Assembly: GCF_040115645.1 (NCBI RefSeq)
Contig: NC_089548.1
Coordinates: forward strand, 310,001-374,000
Reading direction: 5' to 3'
Length of the DNA: 64,000 bases
From: Euwallacea fornicatus
Lineage: Eukaryota; Arthropoda; Insecta; Coleoptera; Curculionidae
A model generated the notes under the pieces. The model was not told where the DNA came from and did not search any database. It saw only the letters and a program-made list of their open reading frames with translations. How positions within the stretch are numbered: position 1 is the first letter of the stretch; each line of letters starts with the position of its first letter. Position numbers and translations under genes: made by a program. Positions 12,990 to 25,466 of this stretch are shown piece by piece.

Positions 12990-13733
12990 GGTAACAGAGA
13001 CGTGGGCCAGAAGGGTTCGCGTGAACACTCGGTATACAACGGAAAATAATAGTGAATGAGTGCCTATCCGAGCCTAACTTTTTGCAATTTTCATTAAATT
13101 AAGAGAAAAACAACCAACCGCGTGCGTTATCGGGCACAGTTGTCAATGGACCATCATCAACCGAATTTGCCTGTTTTGTTTGCGATAGTGGTCCATTGTC
13201 TTGCCAACAAAGGCCCATCTACAAATTGCATTGCGAATCAACCAATCAGAAAGACATTGTGCCGATGCACTGTTTTTTGTTCGATGCTTAATTAATAAAG
13301 TTCAAAAATAATAGAACAGTTTGATATTTTTGTTGCTCGAGGCCTTCCGGCCGACGTGTTCACTCATTTGTGTTGTTCGAAGATATCGAGTTATTGTCGG
13401 TTATGGACATTGGTATGTTACATATTGTCTGTATTCGAAAATTTAAATTATGATATCGTCACAATTCACATCATGAACATTGTTTTAATTCTCTGCTTTG
13501 ATTAAATTCAAAACTGGGGCGAAAAAGAGAGGGAGTTTAGTCGTGGGCGATCCTAGAGGGAAGCCACCCCGGCACTACGTGCTCCGCGTCGGATGGATTC
13601 TGTACAGAATTTTTGCTGCGATGAAAATGTTGGAAAAAGTTGTCCTTTTTTCTTTTAATAAATCTTCATTTGGATGGAACTAGGGTTACGATTTTTTAAA
13701 TTGATGTGGAAGTATTGAAATCTAACTTATCTA
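12990..13733. other. no recognisable gene
   Basis: Nothing assignable. Contains a near-palindromic patch around 13150-13200 (TGGACCATCA and GTGGTCCATTG) of unknown meaning. Confidence 0.35.
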
Positions 13734-15655
13734 CAAGGTTGGTTCGTATATTTAGGCAGCACCTATAACTTTTTTTTATGAAAAAAAAAGTTTAATTAGG
13801 AAATTTATACGGTTCATTCTAAATCGCCAGAAAATGTTACGTAACACAACACATAAATTGCGCAAAATTAAAAAAGGACACAAAAACAGTATAATTATAA
13901 TGGAACGCCATCTATATTTTATAAAAATTAAATGTCTTATTCAGAAGAAGAATGGTTAGAAATAATGAAGCTTATAAAGAAAAAAGGCAAATTTTAAAGG
14001 ATTTAAGTGAAAAGACGCAAACAAGTATTGATTCATTAAATGAACACGCTGAGTTTATTTTCAATGCTTTGTTGAAGTTAGATGAATATCACAGAAAATG
14101 TTTTGAAAATAACGGTGGACACGTTCAGCGCTTACGAATTTTCAATTTTTGTAAATTATTTATTAAAAAAATGTTTTGTCTTCAATTCATGGTATTAAAA
14201 TGTAATTTGTTTATATTAGTTCTAAATTAATGTATTATATATATTCAAGATGAAAATAATAAATTAATAAATAATAATTAGTAATGACGTGCAATTTATT
14301 TGCTCATTCATGGCAACTACGTTTTGGAAAGACAAAATAGTTCCGATTTTTAACTGTAAATATCGCCAAAACGGCTAAATCAAATGTTACCAAGTTATAC
14401 AGGGTCCGTCATATATAGGCATAATGGCAATAACTTTTTAAATAATTTTTTTAACACAAAATATTTCAAGTAAATCTTAAAAGGCTGATTTATTGTTACT
14501 TTTCGATGTCCATGAACTTTTTTTTGTCTCTCAGAACATTCGAAAGAAGTTCAACTTTAGTTTTTCAAATGCTACCCTCCACTTCCGAATTGTTTTATGA
14601 AATCTACACTTGTTTGCGCATACAGACTTGTTAAATTTTATTTTGGGGTTCCGTAAGGAAAATTTTGAAAAAAAAATTATTTTCCATAATTTATTCAAAA
14701 TACTTCATTTTGATTAGAAATACAAAATAATAAAAAGACCCTCTGTATTTTTTTAAGTTAAGTAAACAGTATTTCGGGAGTTTTAATTTTAATTTTAAAA
14801 AAAGCGATATCACTTTTTTGTTTGGTGAATTAGAGATGCCTGTCCGATCACCTGATTTAAATCCCTGCGACTTTTTATTTTAAGGACATTTAAAAGATTA
14901 ACTTTATGAGAATTGTCCAAGTAAGGTGGATGACTTAAGGGTTGGTATCGTCAATGTTATGTAATCAATCAGGCAAGATACATATGTATATTCATGTGAG
15001 GAGGTAATTCGTAAAGAATAGGACTGTATTTCGATAACGGCGGATGACATTTTGAACAGGTGCTATTAATATTAAATAACAACTAGTTCTTGCAAGTAAT
15101 AAATCGTTATTTTCCTTTTCTAATCGGATTATTATTTTTTTTTTTAATAAGGAAAATAATTATTTGTCCGAAATTTTTCTCATCTAACCGCAATAAAACT
15201 TGATGTAGCTGTATGCGTAAATAAGTGTAGATCCCATAAAATAATTCTAAAATAAACTAAAGTTGGGCTTAGTTTCGATGTTATGCGGTAAAAAGAAAGT
15301 TCTTAGTTCTCCTGAAGTGACAACAAACTAGCCTTGTAACATTTCCTTTAAACATTTTTTGATAGAAAAATGATATAAAAAGTTATTGTCATTATTCCAT
15401 ACACATATATGACGGACCCTGTATATTTTTGACATAAAATAAAAAATCTATTCAATTTTTTTTTAATGTCTTGGGTGTTCCGTTATATCTTTATCGGATT
15501 TGTGTCTTTTTTTTTAACTTTGGCCGATTCAACTATTATATTACCTAATATTTGTTGACGATTTAGGATAAAACCAATAAATTGTGAATTTAAAGTTTTT
15601 CCTTTTTTATGTCATAAAAGTAGTAAACTCTGTTTAAATTTACCGACCAATCCTG
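13734..15655 (+). mobile_element. old Tc1/mariner-type element, interrupted
   Basis: Diverged inverted ends (TA-CAAGGTTGGTTCGTATATTTA at 13734 and, inverted, CAGGATTGGTCGGTAAATTTA at 15655) frame a deleted copy. The plus strand at 13932 begins MSYSEEEWLEIMKLI, typical of a transposase N-terminus. After a frame change the sequence reaches ENNGGHVQRL near 14100-14130, the usual C-terminal NGGH motif. Almost the whole catalytic core is gone. A second element (14400-15421) is inserted in it. Confidence 0.55.
14400..15421 (+). mobile_element. Tc1/mariner-type element nested in 13734-15655
   Basis: Both ends read CAGGGTCCGTCATATAT and are flanked by TA (14398-14399, 15422-15423). About 45 bases of terminal repeat are recognisable. 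The plus strand holds transposase debris: RSPDLNPCDFLF, a stop, then GHLKD near 14840-14910, and a C-terminal DNGG, stop, HFEQ near 15030-15060. Stops and shifts make it inactive. It uses a different terminus from its host element, so it is an independent insertion. Confidence 0.7.
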
Positions 15656-18434
15656 TATATACTATATCGTTTTATTAAATGAGAGTTAGAGATCTTTGCA
15701 GAAAGCGGAACAAAACTGTTTCAAATTTGATTTGTTTGCTTATTATTTTAACTTCAAAATAGGTCTATCGAGGTTTCAGGAATCGGACTATATAGCAGGT
15801 ACGCATGATGTCGAAAGCTGGCCAAACATATCTCGAGCTGTCGTATTCCTTTGTATTCTGCGATATAAAAGAATAGCCTGATGGATGACTTTCTTTGTTA
15901 GAATTCCACATAGAATTCTAAAAAAAAATGTTTCTGTGACTGGAATGGGTTCCTTGCTGAATATACGGAACTTCAACCACCCTTAAATGCTATAGTCCAG
16001 TGGTGGCCCCATCTGAATGAATATTACTTTAAAAAATCAGTTCGACCAATTAAAGATTTCTAGTTTTAAATTTGTAAAATTTCAATTGTTTACTAAATTT
16101 ATTATAACAAGAACTTTTCTTTGGTGTTCAACAATCTGATTTCGTTTTTAAACGCGCTCTAAAGCCGACTCTTAAGCACCAATTTTTATTCAAAAAAAGT
16201 TCAAGGCAAACCCGCAAGAAAATTCCTTGATTTATGGCATCAAATCATGATTAGTTAATGTTGCAGTTAAGTAATAATGTTATAAGGTCGGTGGTGTGCA
16301 TGGTAAAAAGCACCAGACTCACGCTATTACAAAAATAATAAATTCGCTTTTGAAACAATCAGGCAACGTAATTCAGGGACGTGCCTGAACTAAATTTTCC
16401 TTCCATCTGAGTAAACACTTATTAACTAATCAAAATATCAACTCCCGATTTCCTGATATTATTAAACTGGCCATCATTCTTCAGAGCCCCAGGCAGATTT
16501 TGGGTGTTTTCGTGTGTCATAATTACAAAGTCAGACCGCCATATGCTGAAAAAAGTCTAACGGATACGAATATGCTAATCACTGTTTAAATTAATATGGT
16601 GTTCACATGCATATGCATTTTGGTGTGCGTCCTGTTTGGTTGGAGAATATCGTCAGAACTGGATATCGTGCCAACGAGCCAAACATTTGCATGATGATAT
16701 GTCAATGAAATTTGCCAATAAATTAAATAGAAAAGTAGTAAAAAGTGTTATTAAAATGATTAAATGAAGTGTATTTGGTGGATTGGATGGTTGTCCCCGT
16801 ACCTGGCGTTAAGGTTAAGTTAAGTACATAACCGAGCCCGCTGGATGTTCTCATGCCTGGCTTCGCACCACTATAACTCTAAAACTTACAGGGTCTATTG
16901 CATTTGGACAATGCTTTACTGGCATCGAAAACTCACTTGCACGAACATAGTATAGTGGGCATATATACATAATTTTCCTTCTCTGTAGCGAGTTAGTCAA
17001 GTTTAAAGATTGTTAGATAATTTCCGAAATTAACACTATAACCACGAAGTAGCGGCTGTTTCCCTCTGTTCGCGTTTTGTTCTGCCTTAGAAAGCAGACA
17101 GATTGACACTTTGTTTGGTTGATAGTGTAACGTCGTTATTCTCAACAATTAGACGAGCTAGATTTCCTGAAAGAACGAAAATTTGTAATCATTAAATTTA
17201 GATAACGCAACTCGAAATTCGTTCATTTTGTTACCCTTAAACACCCTTCAATCTCCCTCGAAATATAATTTTATAAATACGATCCTCGAGATTTCCATTC
17301 AATATTCAGTGAAATAAATCAGGTTTCCTTTTAAATCCCGGAATCGATCTCGAAATCCTTCGGAAATAAGTTTATTCAGCGAGGTGTGATGTCCAGTGAA
17401 AATACAAAGACCCTCTCGAATAAGCCCGGGATCGACCCTTGTTTTCACACCACTTAACAATTTGGACATTCGATTGGAAACACGCTATAGTTTTGCTGAA
17501 TCCGCTTATATTTCTGAGTTAGGAGATCATTTGCATTCAAGGATATTTTAGGTGTTTCAAGAGATAGACAGTAATCAAAATAAGAAGTTTCAATGTTGTG
17601 TAATCATGAATGTAAAATAATGCTGAGAGCATGGCAGCCTTTATGGAGGAAGGCAAATCATGCCCGAGCGCTCGGGTCATGAATCAGATCGATCTTAAAC
17701 AACAATAAATAAACATTAATATAACATTAAATTGCTCGTAAAATTATAAGTATATATTTCAGCGGGACAGCGAGTCCCAGGCTGCATTACAAAGTAGAAA
17801 ACATTTAATATTGGTATATCGATGTCACGATTTCCGATCACGATTTGGAGATCTATCTGCACTTCCCAACTGCAGCAACAATCCCGAGGTCTACTGTTAA
17901 AAGGAAGCATAGTTTTCTCTGATATCATCGATATATGGATATTTTATTGTAACATTTTTCAAAACGATCAATAATTTAGGCGAAACTCAATCATCATGGA
18001 AAAGAACTTCTTGTTGCCACATGTGGCTGTTTCAAAATTGAGCAATATGCAGGAGAAAAGAACTTTGTGCCTTCACAAGCACCCCCAACTTAAATTAACC
18101 AAAGGAACTTAAGGAAGGAAATTTATGTCGAACGCTTGTTTTTTAAGAATTTTTTCCTCGAACATCACTGCTTCCTCTGATTTGAAATATTATATAGCTA
18201 TTGCTGCCTATAATGACAGCGAAATACTTCTTTTTTAATACTTATCAATCGTGAAACAATGACGGCTTAACACCTTCGCTGCTGCTAGGCTCAAGTACCC
18301 AATCCCTAGAATAAAGGGATAATTTTTGAAGGGAGTAAGCTTACATTTCAATAGAAAAGTTATGATTTGTGCTTTATTATAAAAGAATCATGTGCATATG
18401 GCATTTTTGACGTGTGTCGTGTATCCGAGCCGGT
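15656..18434. other. no recognisable gene
   Basis: No assignable ORF. The short reading frames here show no family motif, and no terminal repeats were paired. Confidence 0.4.
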
Positions 18435-18540
18435 CGCATTGGATAACCGATTTGATCATACAGTGCGGACTGACACGGATCTGTGACGTGCGCATTGGGC
18501 AACAAATTTGATTATACAGTGCAAACTGACACAGATCCAT
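18435..18540. repeat. tandem duplication, 56-base unit
   Basis: Two adjacent units of about 56 bases begin GCATTGGATAACCGATTTG and GCATTGGGCAACAAATTTG (at 18436 and 18492), each leading to ACAGTGC-GACTGACACRGATC. A third diverged stretch, TGACACGGACCCGTGTTGTGC, follows at about 18967-18990. Confidence 0.7.
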
Positions 18541-19447
18541 GAGAAGGAGTATTGTTGTGGTGAATTTTGTTAAAATAAAAAAAAATTAACCTTAGAATTA
18601 AAATATAATTAATAATTTTCTTAGGCTGGCCGAGTTTGAAATAAAGGTGCATGATCCCAGTGTAGACGAAACCTAAACATAAATAGAAATTAATTTTAAA
18701 AAGACTCACCCTAGCTACGTACATTTAGGGTGTTCGATTACGGGTCCTAGGGGTATGTACACGCAAAATCAATCGAATAAAAAATAAGCAGCCTTCGATA
18801 GATTTATTGATTTTCCAAGTCTAACACATTTTATGCGATCAAAACAAAAAAATTCCAGCAAAGAACAGTTTTAGATATTCGAGTGCATTAACTACATGTT
18901 AATATATGTACTCATTCAAGTAATGCGTACGTCATACTAGAAAATAACCTGCAAGTATATACATATATGACACGGACCCGTGTTGTGCGCACTGAGGCTC
19001 AAGCATATGCTTCACGGATCCGTAAGGTTTGCATTTAACGGATTAAAATAGGCATATCAAAAATTTGCGATACACCATGGAAATCGCTAAAATCATCTGT
19101 AACAGAATTATCAAAAGAATTTTGTTAACTTATGGAAGCACGCTTTGCTCGAATCTAAACCGTTATGAAAACACCGAAAATTCTAAAAAAGGCAATGTTA
19201 AAAAAATGGGTCATGTTTTCATTAGAAGTTATTGTTGATAATGGTTCTATAGCGGTAAACAAGAAATGCTCGAGAGGTTGAAGCAAAGGCCAATGAGTTA
19301 AGGAACATTCTTTCAAAATTTAAGTGAAATCGGTCGAGTAGTTTTCAGGTTATCGTGTACCGCGTGAGAACTTTCGAATAAAAAAAAAAACGCGTTTAAA
19401 GTCTTAAAGAGAGAAACGCCAAATGTAAGCCTTATATCAACAAAATG

Positions 19448-19600
19448 TTAATTTGCACATCTTCGTGAAGAGGAAGTGGGTGGTTGTGTTCTTCTAGTCG
19501 GAGCCTCTTCACTACTTGCACGCTCCGGCCGACTTGACGCCATCACACTTTCAACAAGAAATAATACAGAAGGAAACTCGAAATCAGTTTCAGAGTCTTC
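19448..19600 (-). CDS. candidate terminal exon, Ser/Arg/Pro-rich
   Basis: On the minus strand, an acceptor-like ATATTCTAG ends at 19601. It is followed by 51 codons with no stop until TAA at 19448. The peptide starts EDSETDFEFP and continues with MASSRPERASSEEAPTRR and a Ser/Arg tail. It is clearly GC-richer than its flanks, and its low-complexity, charged composition looks like coding sequence. I do not recognise it. It could be the last exon of an unseen gene, or a first exon starting at the internal Met. Confidence 0.3.
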   Translation of the reverse strand, partial: EDSETDFEFPSVLFLVESVMASSRPERASSEEAPTRRTQPPTSSSRRCAN

Positions 19601-22600
19601 CTAGAATATTTTAGAGACGTTTTCCTATCATTTTAAGGGAAAAAGAATGTTTTTTTTTCTATAAGTATTGCTGCCCTTAAGCGCGTTCCGTGCATAACAC
19701 AAAGATTTCTCTATGTTCTCGTGTTGGTTACGCACCTACAGGCTTATTCACTGAAATTTTTTACTGAACTATTGAAATAATTTTTATTCGACGCTCCAAA
19801 TAACGTTCCGTGTGAAATGTGAAAGAGTGATTAATCTAGAATTCAACCAATTGTTTTGAATCAAAAATGATTTTAAGCGATAGTTTCAAAATTAAATTAA
19901 TCCTTGTTTAAATGTGGGATAAAAGAGTCGTAATTTTTGTTTTAACCTGGACCACCGCTAGCTGCGGCAATTCAGGTTGCTCCTCTAGCAACCAAAACTG
20001 ATGTGCACCATTGAGCTTTTAACGCTCCATAGAAGACGCAATTCTAACAGTGTTCCATGGGACTAAATCGCGAGGAATCAATTACCCACAATGTCTCAGT
20101 CGTTGCCATCAACCCCAAGAAACAACATTATAAACATGTTTAGTACTTCAAGAGTACGTGACGCGGGGACACCTTCCGTGTATTTCACGGATTCCACGGT
20201 ACCACCACGTTGGTGTTGACGAGCGCTCCTCCCAGCGCAGCATGGATGCTGGGAAGTACCCGACCAATCACCAGCTGGTTGGAAAGATATCCGCCCGCTA
20301 CACTGGTACTGTCGAGAAGATTTAAACGAGATTTCTCGGTATCAGCCAAGCGGTCTGGCGAAGATCGTGCGTGAGCACCATACAAGTACCATTAATTTCA
20401 CGTTTGTCGCTTTGGATGGGACGTTCGTGAAATACCTATAATGGTTCCGCTGATTTTTGCTGATTAGACTTAATATGTTTATTTATAATGCTAAATGCAC
20501 GTATGCGTGTTGAATTTATTACCTTAGGCATTCGGAGTATGTGCAAAAACTTATTATAAGAGAATTTAACAGAGTTGTAATCGTTGCCGTTTTTCTTTTG
20601 TGCAGCTACCAAATTACCCCTAAACCCCGTGAATAAAGAAAGTTAAGTTTAACGGCAAAGGTGTCAAAAGATAAGAAACCGGTCATTAATTCTATATTAT
20701 AGCGAGTACAGTTAGGTATTTAGGGACCAAGGTATTTCAGATTTCGGAGAGCGATACGTTAAAGCCACAGGACGGGATAAAAATCTGAAGGTTGTTAGGC
20801 CCTTTTCGTAAATATTTCCCGTGCACACCCCATTCATTAGTTTTCAAATTCCCAGAAATTAACGACGCCAAAATTGTTCTTTACGTTTTACGTGACACAA
20901 AGGTACAATAATTTCTTCCTGCGATATCTATACAGAAATGGGAAACAATGAAGATGGTGGGGGATAAAAATAACTAGAGCGAGGAGCACACATTCAAAAT
21001 TGCCGGGTAGATAATGCGTTTTGTTCATCATTAAGATAGTATCTGTATCACGAAAAGTTTTAATGGACTAGCCGACAAATTTTGGTCTAGGGTTGGCAAC
21101 GCTATTTGTGTACATCGGTCGTGATGATGATGACACAGGAAGTGTTAATTATTTATCCTGATGGAAAATTGGCGAGAATAATATAAACTAATGTGGTGGT
21201 GAACAAACTAATTGCGATGGCGGCTTAATCTATTTAATGATTGTGTTGGAATCGTTACTGAAATTGGACGATTTTGCCTTCAACTTCGCATGGCGGCTGG
21301 TTATTCGTTGGGCAATTTTGGTTTCGTTAAGGAATGTGTGTTATTCTGGAACGAAAACATCCGGCTGGCTCGCCAAGATGCGAATAGCTGACCAATGGGA
21401 CCGAATTTGAAGGTCGTTTGAAATCCCTGTCTCAGAACTTCGACCACAGGATTGAACTCACCGACAGAATCAATACGGTCAACGCGCCAGTTTTTCCATT
21501 GTGTAACATTATAATGATTTTTTTCCATGTATTGCGAACTTCCGCTCAAATTTCTTAAGTGAATATACAGGGTCAGGCATCCACCCGTTTAATTCAACAT
21601 GCAAAATGCACAAAGAAAACCAGATCATCTATAAATTTAAATTTGGAAAGGGACGTGTGGCGTCCTTTTTCTTCTCGTTCTTCTATTTCTAGCATAAAGT
21701 TGCTTTTTTATGAAGCCTGAGTATTGATTTTGGCATCTCTTGAATAATTATTTCCCGAAGAAAAGCATAAAATCTGAAAACTACGCGACAAATTGTTGAT
21801 CATTCTCATGGTTTCTAAGTTAGGTTAGGGTCATACAGAATGTTTCATACATATACCGACAAAGTTTTAGGAGATGTAAAGCTTCTAAATATATATTTAG
21901 ATCGACAAAAGTTAAGTTGGGAATCGCTTCTTTTCCAAATTACACAGTGTTTAATTTCTGTTTTTCATATTTTTTAAATATTTAAAAAAAGGTTTGGAAT
22001 AAAGATATAAAATTAGGGACACGTTATGGCGAGATAAACGTGCATATTCTGCAGTAGGTAACATATTGTCAATTAAACCAGTGGCGTCCCTGCGGTCATC
22101 CAACGTTTCTACGTGTGTAAATAGATCAGAATTTAACGGAACCATAGTCTGGAAGAAGAGTATTATTTTGCGATCAGGAATGTTTTAGAGATGTTTGTCT
22201 TCAAGTCCTCTCCCTCTACGAAAAGAAAATTAAATAAATTCCTCCTAAACAATATTAAAAAATTCCACTTGGAAACTTATATCGGTTTTTTGGCCGGTGC
22301 AGGAATGATAAATTATTTTTTGTCTTGAAAACAGCTACCTGAGCAATAAAACACTAATAAGTCCTTTTTATTAAGAATTGATGAATTATTAAAAAAATAA
22401 ATTCATATTTAAAAGTCAGCGGCGTATCATGGTTTTCATTAAAAACATCCCATAGAGTGGCGTCACGGACATCACTAGTGTACGTGAAAATACTCTGCCT
22501 ACTCCGAATCGTGCACATTTATCCCGCCATATTGTGGCCCTAGTTTCGTGCCTTTATCACAAACCATTTTTAAAATATTTAAAAAATTGAAAAAAATAAT

Positions 22601-23271
22601 AAGAAGAAATTAAACACTCTGTATCTTAGAAACAAAGCGATTTCGGATCTAACTTTCTTCAACTTAAATATTTGTTTCTCTAAACACTACGTCCCCGGAA
22701 AGTTTGTCGGTATATTTATGCAACACCTTGTATAATGGAATGCGGTTAAAACGTTTTGGCGTTATTTGACTCGAGCCGTTCCTCAATTTATTTTGGAAGT
22801 GACTTGAGATTTTCAGTCGAGTTGAATTATTATAAACCATAAGGCGTATTCGGATCCTTTCAACTGCGAGATCTTTCAATAGGATGATGCTACAAAAGCT
22901 GATGAAAATTAACCATAAACAATTAGTGTCACGCATATTATTAGTAGGTAGGCAGAAACAATTCCTAGGATAGGAATAGTACCTTTGCAGTACAACTTAT
23001 CCAACAAGCCTTCATCGAGGCACATTAACAACATCAGTTTATGGGTGGGCCATTAGGTTTAATGCTATTTAAATACTATTAAGACCAAATGTCACACGAA
23101 TACAATTATTACAGCCGAACAATCATTGGCTAAATATCAAAACATTAAATGCGGGGGACACATTCCATTCTCAACCTACTTGTTCCCTACAAAACGTTGG
23201 AACAAAATTAATTTAAAAGGTAGACGTTTTTTACAAAGATTAACGATGCATTAAAATCAGCCACGATTCGT
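19601..23271. other. no recognisable gene
   Basis: No assignable ORF. Unpaired transposon-like termini occur (TATACAGGGTCAGG near 21567, ACACTCTGTA near 22614). A GC-rich open patch at 20185-20385 (minus) looks partly protein-like but has no clean splice borders. Confidence 0.35.
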
Positions 23272-23459
23272 TTAGTCGTTCTTTTGTCTTTCGTTGTCAC
23301 TGGTTTCGTCCCATCTCCCATCTAAATTAATTGATCGCTGGTATTTAGATGTAGAAAATTGGTTCTCGTATCTGGTCAGTTTGTTGGCTACCTCTTGCTT
23401 ACCTTTATTTTTCGGAGCTGAATTAACATTTTCAGTAAAGAAAATTTTAATATCTGTAT
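23272..23459 (-). CDS. candidate 3'-terminal exon, charged C-terminus
   Basis: The minus strand has a possible acceptor (TTGTTTTCTCTGG...ATACAG) ending near 23460. It then has an open frame to TAA at 23272 coding for KQEVANKLTRYENQF and LDGRWDETSDNERQKND at the very end. The mix of charged and polar residues is unlike the random frames nearby. There is also an internal donor-like AAAG|GTAAGC, so the exon might end earlier. Not recognised. Confidence 0.28.
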
Positions 23460-23731
23460 ATTTGCCAGAGAAAACAATAGGTATTGCCACAGTAAAGGAG
23501 GAAAGTGCTTCTTTTCAGGTGTATCGATATGCTAGTGTTACGATATATTGTATTAATGCCCTACGACTAGATTGGACATGTGATACTCGGAAAGTAGAAA
23601 CTTCCGCTAGAAAAACTTTTCCGCAGCGTGGAATACCGTTTCCGATGCAACACGACGGTATGGTCAGCCCGATGCCCGGATTTGAATCCCACAGATTTTT
23701 ACTAGGTACCCTTTTATTTCGCTACCTTTGA

Positions 23732-25292
23732 TAGCATCGAGCGAAGACTGGTACAAATCGGGGAAAAACAATAATTTTAAATATGAATCGATATTGTCAA
23801 GCAGCTAGGAGAACTTTTTCGCCACAACTAAGGTTCCGATTCCGATGCAATAGATAATCGACCTACGCCATGCATACATAGTATGTGTTAGATATGAAGT
23901 ATAAATCTGCTGACTTATAAACTGGAACTCGACAAATAATTAAACGTGAGAATAGTTTATTTAAATCACCGTCAACTGTCCTGTGACACATTGAAATAGT
24001 ATTGTCTCTAGCTGTAGTTAATGGGGTTTATCTGAGGATCGGGCTGGCAGCAGACGAGACCAGCAGGCTGCTGCTTCCTAGAAATCCTCCGGCCCGGTTG
24101 ACAATTTATTTTATAGAGGTGGGTGTGTAGGATGCACAGGTACAGAAACCAGAATATACGAGGGATCGACTCTTGGTTCTTTGTTTTTCTAGAACTCATT
24201 TTTCCCTTCTAAACTCCATTATTTATACCACTTTGCGTGTCACTCAGAGCATTCATTCCAATCTAACGGGGATCCAGAGTGTTTGACCATGTAAATTCTG
24301 TCACGAAGCTGGAAAACAAACAGTAATTTCAAATTAATTTTTTTTCGAAAAACACACATAAGAGGTATTATAAAGAAATTTACAACTTTTTAATTAAAAC
24401 GACCAAGTTGCAGCAAAAGGACGTTACACGTTAAGGCAGAACCCCGGTATCAAAGTAAAAACAAAGATAAGGAATTCAGATAACGTAGCAATTGGAATCC
24501 GTGTCCGAGGTTTTTGTTACAACTTGTACGCCACTGTTATTTAAACTCCCCATAAAGGATGCATAATTCTGTTTCCCATGCTGCGTGTTTTCATTAAAAA
24601 TATAAATAAAAGCTCACGTTGAAAGACCACCACTTTATGGGTTTATGTGGTTTTAATTAGTGGCACTTCGGTTTTCACGTTCTTTAAAACTGCTGCTTAC
24701 ATGGTTATTTATTGGGAAGTTATGCATAAAGTTGTATAGCTGGTGTTAAGCACAACGCTCGAAGCTTATGCTCCTTGAAAGCAGAGGTTGATTTTATCAA
24801 AAATGCAATGTTTAAGACAAATGTAAATAACCGGCTTCTATTGGTTTTAAGATTCGAGCGGTTTCAGGGAACATGACTGAACTTTTCACTGAAATTCAAT
24901 ATTCATTTTTTAAGCGAAACTGTGTCGAAAATCTGTAACAGCTGCTTTTCTTTACTTGGACTGCAGCAGGTCCTACTTTCCACGTCACATTTAGGCCGCA
25001 ATAAGATGAGTTCTCTGGATCTGGGAAAAGTTAATTAAAAAAAAAAAACAAAACTCCGCGTAGTCGATCATTTTTGGCGAACAATTAAATCAGTTGGTCC
25101 TGATCGACAGATATCCCGAAATAACGCAACAATATAAACAATATATCGTCGACAAAAATAATGACACGACCACACAAAAAGTCGAATTTATTTGGGAAAA
25201 TACGGCCAGAATCTCCCGGCTCTTATAAATTACAATTTGTCGAAGTCGGTCCGGTGGCTGAGCCCCATGCGGGGCTCCGCGGGACGCTCCAC
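23732..25292. other. no recognisable gene
   Basis: Nothing assignable. A short GC-rich patch at 24040-24110 contains CAGCAGGCTGCTGC, a small hairpin. Confidence 0.35.
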
Positions 25293-25466
25293 CTGACTTA
25301 GGCCCCTCTGTTTCTACAGCAATTGAAAACGGACACTTTAATCTTCCCAGCAAATCATCAATTGCAATATTAGGTAGATGTATTTCCAAGTCGGCTAATT
25401 TTTCAAGGGGCAACACCACTCTCTTATGATCTGCAATAACCACAGTATTGATTGCAACATTACTAT
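25293..25466 (-). CDS. candidate internal exon
   Basis: On the minus strand, an acceptor-like AATAATTTTTAG ends at 25467, and a donor-like AAGTCAG|GTGGAG has its GT at 25291-25292. The segment is open for 174 bases. It codes for SNVAINTVVIADHKRVV, then PLEKLADLEIHLPN, IAIDDLLGRLKCPFS and ETEGPKSG. Alternating hydrophobic and charged residues make it one of the most protein-like stretches in the gene-poor part. I cannot assign a family. An alternative acceptor at 25431 would shorten it. It may be an exon of a gene whose other exons lie outside, or a relic. Confidence 0.35.

Noticed and set aside
20185..20385. GC-rich minus-strand frame with a partly hydrophobic peptide
   Set aside because: No convincing acceptor or donor and no family motif; the patch also contains short inverted repeats that could explain the composition.
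23294..23731. 145-codon plus-strand frame
   Set aside because: The opposite strand looks more protein-like at 23272-23459; this frame has no domain, weak composition and no splice support.
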